IMG/VR virus record: IMGVR_UViG_3300020459_000039
Coordinates: 1-34,590 of that record
Source of the DNA: a virus
Reading direction: 5' to 3' (one strand)
Length of the DNA: 34,590 bases
Part shown: positions 8,211-16,210 of the stretch, piece by piece
Numbering within the stretch: the first letter of the stretch is position 1
Layout: each line of letters starts with the position of its first letter
Made by a program: the position numbers and the translations under genes
The notes under the pieces: generated by a model
The model's input: the letters and a program-made list of their open reading frames with translations, nothing else
Databases searched by the model: none
Told to the model about the DNA's origin: nothing

Positions 8211-9266
8211 ATGTCAAGTATTGATGAAAAATTCAAAAAGGTGATCGCAGAAACCGCGGCTCCTAAAACAGAAACAGTAAAGGAAGATGCTGCCACTGGC
8301 GATACCGCTATCAAAAAAGGTGCAGTTCCTCCTCAACCATCTCCACTATCTAATAGTGCAACAGAGGTTGGTGGTTCAACTAAAGAGAAGCCTGAAGGAC
8401 CTGATAACGTCGGTGCTAAGGCTGCTGCCCCTGTAGCAACAACAGGAGATTCTACAATCAAAACAAAACCATCTGGTGCATCATCTAGTATGCCTGGTGC
8501 ATTATCTGCAAAGATTTTTGATGACGTAGAAGCTGAAGGAGAGACAATCTCCGAAGAAGAAGTCAACGAAGACATCAAGGCAGTATTGTCTGGTGCAGAC
8601 CTTGACGAAGAATTCCAAAAGAAAGCGTCAACCGTATTTGAAGCTGCAGTATCTGCAAAGGTTTCTGCAAAGGTTGAATCACTTAAGGAAACTGCAGAAC
8701 GCAGGATCGGTGAAGAACTCGAAACTATCAAAGAAGAGTTCGCTGGTCGTATAGAGAATTTCCTCTCATATGCTTGTGAAGAGTGGATGACTGAGAACGA
8801 ACTTGCTGTTGAAGCAGGACTACGTGCTGAAGTCACCGAAGCATTCATGGGTGGATTAAAAGCATTGTTCGTAGAAAGCAACATCAATCTGCCAGATGAG
8901 CAGTTAGATGCAGTTGCTGATATGGGCAACAAACTTGATGAAATGGAGACCCGACTCAACGAACAAGTTGAGAAGAACATTGCATTACATGAAGCCGTAG
9001 GTAACTATCGTAAAAATGAGATCTTGAGCGAACTATCCAGAGGACTTGCAGAAGTTCAGAAGGACAAGTTTACATCCTTGGCTGAAGCAGTGGAATTCAA
9101 AACAGAGGAGTCGTATCGTGAAAAGTTGGAGCAAATTAAGGAGTCTTACTTCGGTGCTAAGAAACCAGAAGTGAAAGAAGAGATTTCTGATGAGCAACCA
9201 GCAAAAGTTGAAGCCATTAGCGAGAGCATGTCTTCATATGTTCAACAACTCGCTAAAAGGTTGTAA
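8211..9266 (+). CDS. 22: Prohead scaffold core protein gp22
   Basis: This 351-residue protein is the main internal scaffold on which gp23 assembles; gp21 later degrades it. It is acidic, with a disordered Ala/Pro/Thr/Gly N-terminal part (about 10-105) followed by long helices rich in Glu and Lys, including KKASTVFEAAVSAKVSAKVE and DKFTSLAEAVEFKTEESY. These are typical of T4-like scaffolds and compatible with coiled coils. T4 gp22 is shorter (269); the extra length is the N-terminal low-complexity part. AAGGAG lies before ATG 8211. It lies between protease and capsid genes and shares the late promoter at 8152 with gp23. Confidence 0.93.
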   Translation: MSSIDEKFKKVIAETAAPKTETVKEDAATGDTAIKKGAVPPQPSPLSNSATEVGGSTKEKPEGPDNVGAKAAAPVATTGDSTIKTKPSGASSSMPGALSAKIFDDVEAEGETISEEEVNEDIKAVLSGADLDEEFQKKASTVFEAAVSAKVSAKVESLKETAERRIGEELETIKEEFAGRIENFLSYACEEWMTENELAVEAGLRAEVTEAFMGGLKALFVESNINLPDEQLDAVADMGNKLDEMETRLNEQVEKNIALHEAVGNYRKNEILSELSRGLAEVQKDKFTSLAEAVEFKTEESYREKLEQIKESYFGAKKPEVKEEISDEQPAKVEAISESMSSYVQQLAKRL

Positions 9267-9305
9267 AACTGTTAACCCAAACTAACACTAGGAGTGTTTA
9301 AAAGC

Positions 9306-10673
9306 ATGTTTAATGCAGAAAAACTCCAAGAGAAGTGGGCACCAGTACTTAATCATGATGGTCTTCCTGAGATAAAGGATAACTATCGTAAGTCTGTTAC
9401 TGCTATACTCTTGGACAACCAAGAAAAAGCTTTACGCGAAGAGCGTGCAGTTTTGACAGAAGCACCAACAAACGTTGGTCCTATCAACACACAAACAACA
9501 GGTTCTGGAGCCATTGATGGTTTCGATCCTATCCTAATTAGCTTGATCCGTCGTGCTATGCCTAAGCTTATTGCTTATGACATTGCTGGCGTTCAACCTA
9601 TGTCAGGACCTACTGGACTTATCTTTGCGATGAGATCTCAGTATACAAACCAGTCTGGAAACGAAGCATTCTTCGACGAACCAGATGCACAGTTCTCTGG
9701 AACTAAAGGTGGTACACCTCCAACAGCAACAACTGAGAAAAACCCAGGTTTAATCAACGATGCTACTGGTGGCGGTACAACTGAAGGTAACTATGACCTA
9801 GCATCTTCTAAGTTCACAACTTCAGAGCAAGAATCTTTAGGAGATTCATCTGGTAATGCTTTCATGGAAATGGCATTCAGCATAGACCGTATTGCGGTTG
9901 AAGCTAAAGGTCGTGCCCTAAGAGCAGACTACTCAGTTGAACTTGCTCAAGACTTGAAAGCAATCCATGGATTGGATGCCGAGTCTGAGTTAGCAAACAT
10001 TCTCTCAACAGAGATACTTGCTGAAATCAACAGAGAAGTTGTTAGAACAGTGTACAGAGGTGCAAAACCTGGTGCACAAGCTAACGTTGCAAACGCTGGT
10101 GTATTCGATCTAGACGTTGACTCAAACGGAAGATGGTCAGTTGAGAAATTCAAAGGACTTATGTTCCAGATTGAGAGAGACGCGAACGCAATTGCAAACG
10201 AGACTCGTAGAGGGAAGGGTAATGTGATCATCACTTCTAGTGATGTTGCATCCGCACTTGCTATGTCAGGTGTTCTTGACTACGATTCTGGAATCAAAGG
10301 TGCAGTTGGCGGTATCGGAGAAGTTGATGATACAGGAAACACATTCGTTGGTACACTTAACGGACGTTTCAAAGTATACATCGACCCATACTCAGCAAAC
10401 GTATCTAGCGATCAGTACTACGTTGTAGGTTACAAAGGATCTAATGCATATGATGCAGGATTATTCTATTGTCCTTATGTGCCCCTACAAATGTACAGAG
10501 CGATTGGTCAGGATACATTCCAACCACGTATCGGGTTTAAGACTCGTTATGGAATGGTTCTTAACCCATTTGCTAAGGGACTTGCAGCTCTATCTAATAG
10601 TGACCCACAGCATTCTTCAAACTTGAATGCTAACGCTTACTACAGAAGAGTTAAAGTAGCAAACCTAATGTAA
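9306..10673 (+). CDS. 23: Major capsid protein gp23
   Basis: This HK97-fold protein of about 455 residues forms the head shell. ATG 9306 (MFNAEKLQEKWAPVLN) is preferred over GTG 9294, which lies inside the AGGAG ribosome-binding site. The pre-sequence ends in VLTEAPTN: LTE at residues 50-52 is a T4-type LxE site, so gp21 should cut before A53, comparable to removal of 65 residues in T4. Other family landmarks are PIFIS-type IRRAMPKLIAYDIAGVQPM, GPTGLIFAMRSQY and the C-terminal QPRIGFKTRYGMVLNPF. It is followed at once by a strong terminator, as expected for the end of the head operon. Confidence 0.97.
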   Translation: MFNAEKLQEKWAPVLNHDGLPEIKDNYRKSVTAILLDNQEKALREERAVLTEAPTNVGPINTQTTGSGAIDGFDPILISLIRRAMPKLIAYDIAGVQPMSGPTGLIFAMRSQYTNQSGNEAFFDEPDAQFSGTKGGTPPTATTEKNPGLINDATGGGTTEGNYDLASSKFTTSEQESLGDSSGNAFMEMAFSIDRIAVEAKGRALRADYSVELAQDLKAIHGLDAESELANILSTEILAEINREVVRTVYRGAKPGAQANVANAGVFDLDVDSNGRWSVEKFKGLMFQIERDANAIANETRRGKGNVIITSSDVASALAMSGVLDYDSGIKGAVGGIGEVDDTGNTFVGTLNGRFKVYIDPYSANVSSDQYYVVGYKGSNAYDAGLFYCPYVPLQMYRAIGQDTFQPRIGFKTRYGMVLNPFAKGLAALSNSDPQHSSNLNANAYYRRVKVANLM

Positions 10674-10700
10674 GCAAGACGCTTATATTACATAACATTA

Positions 10701-10727
10701 AGAGATCCTTCGGGGTCTCTTTTTTTG
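10701..10727 (+). terminator. Rho-independent terminator after gp23
   Basis: An 8-bp stem (AGAGATCC with GGGTCTCT, one G-U pair) closed by a C(TTCG)G tetraloop and followed by seven T. This is a textbook intrinsic terminator 27 bases after the gp23 stop. It separates the head operon from the ParB-like gene. Confidence 0.93.
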
Positions 10728-10729
10728 TG

Positions 10730-10737
10730 TATAAATA
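10730..10737 (+). promoter_or_regulatory. Late promoter octamer before the ParB-like gene
   Basis: TATAAATA, identical to the T4 late consensus, directly after the gp23 terminator. The leader to ATG 10807 is about 65 bases long and carries a repeated ATAGTCAG motif (around 10767 and 10790) and CTTGCAA twice. These repeats have no known role. Confidence 0.8.
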
Positions 10738-10806
10738 GTCTTACCGTCTTGCAAACGACTTGCAACTATAGTCAGAGACGCTAATTCACATAGTCAGGAG
10801 AAAATC

Positions 10807-11826
10807 ATGACCGCATTCGCACCCCTAAGAAGGGTAAGTTCTGCTGTGCAGGACGTTTGGCAACTAGTCGAACACACCATACGTCGAGGTATATCGGGCG
10901 TAAGAAAAAGATTTAAGAAGAGTCAGTTCATTAAAGTAGAATACGTTCCATTAAAGGAATTGAAAGTTGATTCTAAGTACCAGAGATTAATAAACACAAA
11001 CTTAATAAAGAAAGCAGGAGTGTTTAGACCAGAATTGGTTAAACCTCTTTCTGTTTTTAAAAGACCAAACGGTGACTTAATGGTTGTCGATGGTCAACAT
11101 ACTTGTGTATTAGCAGGAATCTATGTCGAAGATGCTGCTAACTTTGAACTACCAGTTCAAATACAATCACACAAAGACTACTTAACCACAGAAGAGTGTG
11201 AGATTGCTGAAGCAAAGTACTTCAAAGACTTTAACACATCAAGAACCAACGTTAGTTCTGTTGCTAAACTACGTGCAGACCTTGCTCAAGGAGCACAATA
11301 TGCTCGTACAATAGAAGAGAACTTTCAAACACTTGGCATACATGTTGAGTTGATTGGTGCTGATGATGACGGTACAAACGGAATCTATGGTTTCAAACAA
11401 GTCAGAGAAACAATCCAAAAGTACAAGTTAGTTTATACTGGTCAAGCAATTGATCTCTATAAAGAGTTGAATGAAACAAAAACATTCAAAGGATGGAATA
11501 CTTTAAAAGGTGATATGATCTGTGGACTTGGAGCGTTATACCATTTCATTGACAACTACGTAGGTGACGGTAGGAAAAAGGAAAACCTATTGGACTACAT
11601 CCAAACTCACCTAGGTAAAGAGTCAGTTGCAGAATTGACAAAGAAATCTCAAGGACCTTTACAGGATCAGATTATCCTTGAAAGGATACTTGAAAAGTAT
11701 AACACCGTAGCAAAGGTACTAGACTACGTAACTATTGGAACTGATAAGGATGGAATCTTCCAACAATGGAAAGACGATCCTAAGAGTCGTAACGAATACT
11801 TAACTGAATCAGACGACGAAGATTAA
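10807..11826 (+). CDS. ParB/Srx-like nuclease-fold protein
   Basis: A 339-residue protein whose residues 43-105 look like a ParB/sulfiredoxin N-terminal domain: VPLKELKVDSKYQR, then PLSVFKRPNGDLMVVDGQHTCVLAG, where DGQH (95-98) stands in for the GxHR-type motif of ParB and Srx. The rest, about 110-339, is helical and not recognised; the end is acidic (SDDED). The N-terminal 40 residues are basic. The ParB fold can bind CTP or ATP, cut DNA or act as a kinase; none is proved here. GGAG precedes the ATG. The gene stands alone between two terminators with its own perfect late promoter, so it should be made with the virion proteins. Similar genes follow gp23 in cyanophages, to my memory. Confidence 0.75.
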   Translation: MTAFAPLRRVSSAVQDVWQLVEHTIRRGISGVRKRFKKSQFIKVEYVPLKELKVDSKYQRLINTNLIKKAGVFRPELVKPLSVFKRPNGDLMVVDGQHTCVLAGIYVEDAANFELPVQIQSHKDYLTTEECEIAEAKYFKDFNTSRTNVSSVAKLRADLAQGAQYARTIEENFQTLGIHVELIGADDDGTNGIYGFKQVRETIQKYKLVYTGQAIDLYKELNETKTFKGWNTLKGDMICGLGALYHFIDNYVGDGRKKENLLDYIQTHLGKESVAELTKKSQGPLQDQIILERILEKYNTVAKVLDYVTIGTDKDGIFQQWKDDPKSRNEYLTESDDED

Positions 11827-11833
11827 GTTCTCC

Positions 11834-11871
11834 AAATGCCTATGAGTATAAACTCGTAGGCATTTCTTTTT
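11834..11871 (+). terminator. Rho-independent terminator after the ParB-like gene
   Basis: A 14-bp stem (arms 11834-11847 and 11852-11865, one G-T pair) with an ATAA loop, followed by CTTTTTG. It lies 8 bases after the ParB-like stop. Confidence 0.92.
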
Positions 11872-11936
11872 GTTAAATTGTAACCGTAAATACGGTGTTG
11901 ATTTGCATACATAATAGTAGACTTAGCGAGGAATTA

Positions 11937-12101
11937 ATGCACAATCTAGTAAGTAAAAATCAACTAAGCGGTTGGAGTGTAAGTGTCGATAACAACAGTA
12001 ATTTAGAAATAGACAAGATCGACGATTACTTTGACTGCCTAATAGAGTGTACAGACTTACCTAATTCGTGTCGAAGAATATGCAAAGTCATGTTGGAGTA
12101 A
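11937..12101 (+). CDS. 54-aa cysteine-pair microprotein (CX3C-X6-CX3C)
   Basis: ATG 11937 has a good ribosome-binding site (GAGGAA, 11928-11933). The in-frame GTG at 11895 is less likely. The product has a polar N-terminal half and an acidic helix, then DYFDCLIECTD and PNSCRRICK. C34/C38 and C45/C49 are spaced so that two helices could be clamped by disulfides or could bind a metal. No standard domain is recognised; I believe similar small Cys proteins occur in other cyanophages, unverified. It lies alone between two terminators. The only promoter-like element is a poor late octamer (CGTAAATA, 11885-11892). CP12 was considered, but its Cys spacing differs. Confidence 0.75.
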   Translation: MHNLVSKNQLSGWSVSVDNNSNLEIDKIDDYFDCLIECTDLPNSCRRICKVMLE

Positions 12102-12120
12102 CCAAATGAACGAAAGTAAA

Positions 12121-12147
12121 AAGGGAGGTTAACACCTCTCTTTTTTT
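12121..12147 (+). terminator. Rho-independent terminator after the Cys microprotein
   Basis: A 9-bp stem (12121-12129 with 12134-12142, one G-T pair) and a TAAC loop, followed by a run of seven T. It ends directly before the first possible ATG (12148) of the next gene. Confidence 0.9.
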
Positions 12148-12165
12148 ATGCTAATATATAAGTGT

Positions 12166-13197
12166 ATGAAAATATCAAATATCAATGGTCTTGGTAGTTT
12201 TGGTATCTATATTGATGATGTAGATCTAAACCATATTACAGACGATGAATGGAATGAAATAGGAAGGTTGCACCTTAAGACGTTAGTTACCATCATACGA
12301 GGTGCTAACTTAAATCGTGCGACGTTTTATAATTTGATGAAGAAGTGGGGAGATGATCGTCTCAATTGGGTTGCGTATCTGTACAATAAGTATCCGTGGG
12401 CAAATAGGCATTTTGAAAACATATTGAATAGTGACGATGTAGATCCGATAGACAAAGATATATGCAGAGAGTTTAATAATATAAGAGTTGGTAATCATCC
12501 TATGCAATTTGGTAACATGTTAAATGTTACTGGAATGAAGAAGAATGGAAAGAGGATGGGAATCTTTGCTGAGGGTGAATTGCTATGGCACAGCAATGAA
12601 AGTGGTGATATATGTTTTACACCTGGCATTGGATTACTAGGTGTCAAAGGTACAACTAGGAGTGCAACAGGTTTTATGACCACTACAGACTATTATGAGG
12701 GGGTCTCAGAGAGTTTTCGTAGTGAACTAGATGAAATGATATTGATTCATAACTTCACACCTGGCAAGATTAATCCTGGTTTAAATGATATGCAGGACAA
12801 TTTGATGTATAAAAATATGTGTCCTTTCCCAGATACTGAGATACCATTAGTAATTCAAAGTCCTGGTTGCATCAAAGGATTACACTATAGTTTCAATACT
12901 GTCACAGGTATCAAAGGTATGAGTGATCATGATGCAGAGTTAGTATTGTCAGAGATAAGAAAAGGATTGGAACCATACACATACGATCATTGGTATAAAG
13001 AAGATGGAGATCTTTTACTATTTGATAATAGTATTGTACAGCACAGAAGACTGGGTGCTATCAATGATAGACTGTGTTACAGGTATGCCTATGACTATAC
13101 AAACATACAACCAGAACCATATCGACCATACTTCCAAGAATCCTTTCACAGAGAATACCTAAATAAGACAGAGATAATATTATCATGTCACCTATAA
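12166..13197 (+). CDS. TauD/TfdA-like 2OG-Fe(II) oxygenase family protein with HxN motif
   Basis: Start ATG 12166 (MKISNINGLGSFGIYIDDVD, 343 aa) is preferred; ATG 12148 is in frame but sits against the preceding terminator T-run. Neither has a clear ribosome-binding site. TauD features are the N-terminal LHLKTLVTIIRG, the proximal motif LLWHSNESGD, the distal DGDLLLFDNSIVQHRR with H293, and R306 in CYRYAYDY. The proximal iron motif reads H142-S-N144, where the family normally has HxD or HxE; TauD itself has HTD. It may therefore bind iron differently or be inactive. GLHYSFNTVTGIKGMS is also family-like. Substrate unknown. It must be transcribed from its own promoter or by read-through; a TATATAAG stretch (12155-12162) is a weak -10 candidate. 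Confidence 0.8.
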   Translation: MKISNINGLGSFGIYIDDVDLNHITDDEWNEIGRLHLKTLVTIIRGANLNRATFYNLMKKWGDDRLNWVAYLYNKYPWANRHFENILNSDDVDPIDKDICREFNNIRVGNHPMQFGNMLNVTGMKKNGKRMGIFAEGELLWHSNESGDICFTPGIGLLGVKGTTRSATGFMTTTDYYEGVSESFRSELDEMILIHNFTPGKINPGLNDMQDNLMYKNMCPFPDTEIPLVIQSPGCIKGLHYSFNTVTGIKGMSDHDAELVLSEIRKGLEPYTYDHWYKEDGDLLLFDNSIVQHRRLGAINDRLCYRYAYDYTNIQPEPYRPYFQESFHREYLNKTEIILSCHL

Positions 13198-13775
13198 AAT
13201 GGTTTGCGGCTATATTAGGATTAGCAGTGGGTGTGACTCACATTGGTATGATCGGAATGGTTAGCAGACGAAATAACGATAAACTACCAGACCTAGACAT
13301 ACCTGTAGGTCCTTACACTTCTTATGTTGTTCAAGCAGATAAGGAAGGATACAAGATCAGTTATACTGCTAATGATCCCAAGACAGCGTACATAACTAAG
13401 GACATCAAAGAGAAAGGTGGTTTCTTAGGACTAGCAACAGAAACAACAAAGGTTGTTGAAGAGTACTACATGGACGGTCAGATCAACCAAGGAGCTCCAG
13501 TATCTAATCAAAGATCATGGATTGCACCTCTTGATGAGTTTGTCAAGGATAACCCAGAACTGTCACAGAAAGACCTTGCCTGTATCAAAGCAGTCGGAAG
13601 TGCAGAAGGAACTGGGAGACTGGTTGGGACTAGCGTTGGTGCTGCTGCTGCTCCTGCTGTTTCCTCTATTCCCTTTGTTGGTTGGGTTGCTGCTGGTTGG
13701 ATAGCAATGTTCGGTGGAGAACAAGGTTCTAACATCGGTGGCGACATGGCTGAGAACTTAAACAAAAACTGCTAA
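13185..13775 (+). CDS. Membrane-associated protein with glycine-zipper C-terminus
   Basis: A 196-residue protein overlapping the TauD-like gene by 13 bases. Residues 5-27 (WFAAILGLAVGVTHIGMIGMV) form an N-terminal membrane helix or uncleaved signal anchor. The middle is soluble and mixed (about 30-135). Near the end GTSVGAAAAPAVSSIPFVG, then WVAAGWIAMFGG, is a Gly/Ala hairpin able to insert in a membrane. No family is recognised. Its place just before the gp3-like tail gene might suggest a virion or lysis role (holin- or spanin-like), but nothing proves it. The stop overlaps the next start (TAATG). Confidence 0.75.
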   Translation: MSPIKWFAAILGLAVGVTHIGMIGMVSRRNNDKLPDLDIPVGPYTSYVVQADKEGYKISYTANDPKTAYITKDIKEKGGFLGLATETTKVVEEYYMDGQINQGAPVSNQRSWIAPLDEFVKDNPELSQKDLACIKAVGSAEGTGRLVGTSVGAAAAPAVSSIPFVGWVAAGWIAMFGGEQGSNIGGDMAENLNKNC

Positions 13776-14332
13776 TGGCATACGACCAGACACTATTTAA
13801 TCCTTCCAATAAAAACTTTCTATCTCCTGTAGGTTTTAAGTTTGTTATTGGTAGGACACCAAATGTAGATTATTTCTGCCAGTCCGCTTCTATACCAGAA
13901 GTGAACATTGGTGTAAGAGAGGTACCCACACCTGTCAAGGATTACTCAGTGCCAGGTGATAAGATGACCTTTGGAGATCTCAACCTAAGGTTCTTAGTCA
14001 ATGAAGACTTAGACAATTACTATGAGATTTTTAAATGGTTGAAAGGATTGACCAATCCTAAACATCAAAAAGACTTCTTCGCATATATAAACTCTGTTGA
14101 TGAGAAAGGTAGACCAGAACCTTTTGAGAGACAGATGAGTGATGCTAGACTGTTAATACTGAATAGTAACTACAACACTATATCCACAGTCAACTTTATG
14201 AACATATTTCCAACAAGTTTGACCACACTAGAGTTTGATTCATCCGCAACTGACATCAACTACTTTACAGCAGAGGTCAACTTCAAGTATACTATGTACG
14301 AGATAACTGATAAAAACAATAATAAAGTATGA
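13775..14332 (+). CDS. 3: gp3-like tail completion/sheath stabiliser, gp19-fold paralogue
   Basis: This 185-residue protein would cap the head-proximal end of the tail tube and stabilise the sheath. It shares an order of motifs with gp19 of this phage: LSPVGFKF, CQSASIPEVNIG, VPGDKMTFGDLNLRF and NEDLDNYYEIFKWLKGL. The gp19 equivalents are CKAAALPATNVG, VPGDRTYETWTATF and AYEKWIEL. In cyanophages gp3 lies between gp23 and uvsW, as here. T4 gp3 is 176 residues. An alternative is another tube-fold protein such as a gp54-type tube initiator. The stop overlaps uvsY in ATGA. Confidence 0.72.
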   Translation: MAYDQTLFNPSNKNFLSPVGFKFVIGRTPNVDYFCQSASIPEVNIGVREVPTPVKDYSVPGDKMTFGDLNLRFLVNEDLDNYYEIFKWLKGLTNPKHQKDFFAYINSVDEKGRPEPFERQMSDARLLILNSNYNTISTVNFMNIFPTSLTTLEFDSSATDINYFTAEVNFKYTMYEITDKNNNKV

Positions 14333-14742
14333 ATCTAGAAACCTTGAATGACATGTGGGAGAAAGATGCTCCCTTAGATGATGAAAAACTAGACACCGAC
14401 TCGTTATCAATCCCCAAATTACATGCTAAATATTTAAGACTTTACAATAGTTTTGTCACCCTTAAGGATCAGGCAGAACTAGATGTGAAGCGAACTTACC
14501 GTGACAGGTGGGAATACTATACTGGAAAATCGGAAACTCCATTTCCAATCAAACTGATCAAGACAGATGTACCAATCTATTTGGAAGCGGATCAGTTATA
14601 TCAAAAATCTCTTCTCAAAGTAAAGTATTACAACCAGATGGTCGAGGCATTAAAGACCATTCTCTCGGCAATTAACAACCGTTCCTTTCATATAAAGAAT
14701 GCGGTTGAATTCGCCAAGTTCCTAAAAGGATATGAAATCTAA
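14329..14742 (+). CDS. uvsY: Recombination mediator UvsY
   Basis: This 137-residue protein, the same length as T4 UvsY, loads the UvsX recombinase onto gp32-coated single-stranded DNA. Matching features are the acidic N-terminus with DMWEKDAPLDDEKL, the central KRTYRDRWEYYTGK (T4 has ARLDYYSGR) and the C-terminal LKTILSAINNRSFHIKNAVEFAKFLKG (T4 has ALDAIKSRGFAIKHIQDM). It lies directly before uvsW, its T4 neighbour. Start overlaps the gp3-like stop by 4 bases and its end overlaps uvsW by 11, so the set is coupled. Confidence 0.9.
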   Translation: MNLETLNDMWEKDAPLDDEKLDTDSLSIPKLHAKYLRLYNSFVTLKDQAELDVKRTYRDRWEYYTGKSETPFPIKLIKTDVPIYLEADQLYQKSLLKVKYYNQMVEALKTILSAINNRSFHIKNAVEFAKFLKGYEI

Positions 14743-16210
14743 CGTTATTATTCAAAAGAAGAATGAAGTATATTTGAAAGTTGAATGTGAACCTCACGTA
14801 GGTCACGAGTTAGCAGATCAATTTACTTTTGAAGTGCCTCAGGCAAAGTTCATGTCAGCGTACAAGAAGAGGTTCTGGGATGGAAAAATTAAACTATTCA
14901 GTCCAGGTACAGGTGAGATTTATGTTGGTCTTCTCCCTTATATTACTTCATTCTGTGAAGAAAGAGGGTACGAGATTATCCATAGAGACAATGAACACTA
15001 TGGTCTTCCATCAGAGGTGGATGAATTCGTTACCCCCGAAGGGATAGGAGACTGGATAAAGACACTAAGATTACCACACAAGGTCAGAGACTATCAGTAC
15101 AAAGGAATATACGAAGCGTTAAGACACAGACGCAAGTTACTTCTATCGCCTACAGGTTCTGGTAAATCTCTTATGATCTATGCTCTCGCACGTTTTTGGG
15201 AGTTGAAAAATTTAAAGACATTGATAGTAGTTCCAACTACATCTCTCGTTGAGCAGATGTACAAGGACTTCAAAGACTATGGGTGGGATGTGAATACTCA
15301 TTGCCATAGAGTCCGTGGTGGTATCAACCCTGATTCTGACAAAGATGTGATAATAACCACATGGCAGTCAGTATATAAATTGCCAAAGGTATACTTTGAA
15401 CAGTTCGATGCCATCATAGGTGACGAAGCACATCTATTCAAAGCAAAGTCTTTGACTAGTATTATGAATAAATTGTATGATTGTAAATATCGCGTTGGTT
15501 TTACAGGTACATTAGATGGTACTGAAACAAACCGTCTTGTACTCGAAGGTGTATTTGGTAGTGTAAACAAGGTTACTAGAACAGAAACACTTATTAGAGA
15601 TGGACATCTATCTGAGTTTCAAATAAAAGTTCTTATCCTTAAACATGGTAGGAAACCATTTGATACTTATCAAGAAGAAATGGACTATATTGTAGAGCAT
15701 GATAGAAGAAATAAATTCATACGCAACCTAGTTTGTGACCTATCTGGTAATACCCTCGTCCTGTTCAACTACGTTGAACGGCATGGTATGCCCCTTTTTG
15801 AGTTAATAAATAATAAAGTAGAGGATAACCGTAAAGTCTTCCTCGTCCATGGTGGTATAGATACTGAAGACCGTGAACAGGCAAGACAGATCGCAGAGAC
15901 TACAACTGATTCAATTATAGTAGCGTCTTATGGGACTTTCAGCACTGGTATTAATATTAGGAATTTACATAATGTTGTCTTTGCATCGCCTAGTAAAAGC
16001 AAAATAAGAAACCTTCAGAGCATTGGTCGTGTTCTTAGGAAGGGCGACCACAAAACCAAAGCTACTCTGTATGATATCGCTGATGATATCTCTAAGGGTC
16101 GCAATAAAAACTACACACTAAATCATTTGATTGAGCGAGTCAAAATATACAATGAAGAAAACTTTGATTATGAATTCATTGATGTCCCCATCAGGAGTAA
16201 AAATGGATAA
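14732..16210 (+). CDS. uvsW: DNA helicase UvsW (superfamily 2)
   Basis: This 492-residue helicase (T4 UvsW 503) unwinds R-loops and branched recombination intermediates, turning off origin replication in favour of recombination-dependent replication. The small N-terminal DNA-binding domain (about 1-100) contains YKKRFWDGKIKLF. Helicase motifs: RDYQ (119-122), Walker A SPTGSGKS (139-146), VVPTTSLVEQ (166-175), DEAH (231-234), FTGTLDG (257-263), and in the second RecA domain YGTFSTGINIRNLHNVVF and QSIGRVLRKG. It overlaps uvsY and the following Sm-like gene. Confidence 0.96.
   Translation: MKSNVIIQKKNEVYLKVECEPHVGHELADQFTFEVPQAKFMSAYKKRFWDGKIKLFSPGTGEIYVGLLPYITSFCEERGYEIIHRDNEHYGLPSEVDEFVTPEGIGDWIKTLRLPHKVRDYQYKGIYEALRHRRKLLLSPTGSGKSLMIYALARFWELKNLKTLIVVPTTSLVEQMYKDFKDYGWDVNTHCHRVRGGINPDSDKDVIITTWQSVYKLPKVYFEQFDAIIGDEAHLFKAKSLTSIMNKLYDCKYRVGFTGTLDGTETNRLVLEGVFGSVNKVTRTETLIRDGHLSEFQIKVLILKHGRKPFDTYQEEMDYIVEHDRRNKFIRNLVCDLSGNTLVLFNYVERHGMPLFELINNKVEDNRKVFLVHGGIDTEDREQARQIAETTTDSIIVASYGTFSTGINIRNLHNVVFASPSKSKIRNLQSIGRVLRKGDHKTKATLYDIADDISKGRNKNYTLNHLIERVKIYNEENFDYEFIDVPIRSKNG

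Noticed and set aside
8333-8980. Long open frame on the minus strand opposite gp22
   Set aside because: Ser-rich mirror of a biased coding sequence, without a ribosome-binding site or recognisable domain; all real genes are on the + strand.
9294-9305. GTG start for gp23
   Set aside because: The GTG is part of the ribosome-binding region; ATG 9306 gives a typical gp23 start.
11885-11892. Late promoter CGTAAATA before the Cys microprotein
   Set aside because: Two mismatches in the first bases and no other support.
16131-16202. Longer N-terminus for the Sm-like protein
   Set aside because: Lies inside uvsW without a ribosome-binding site; ATG 16203 has AGGAG.
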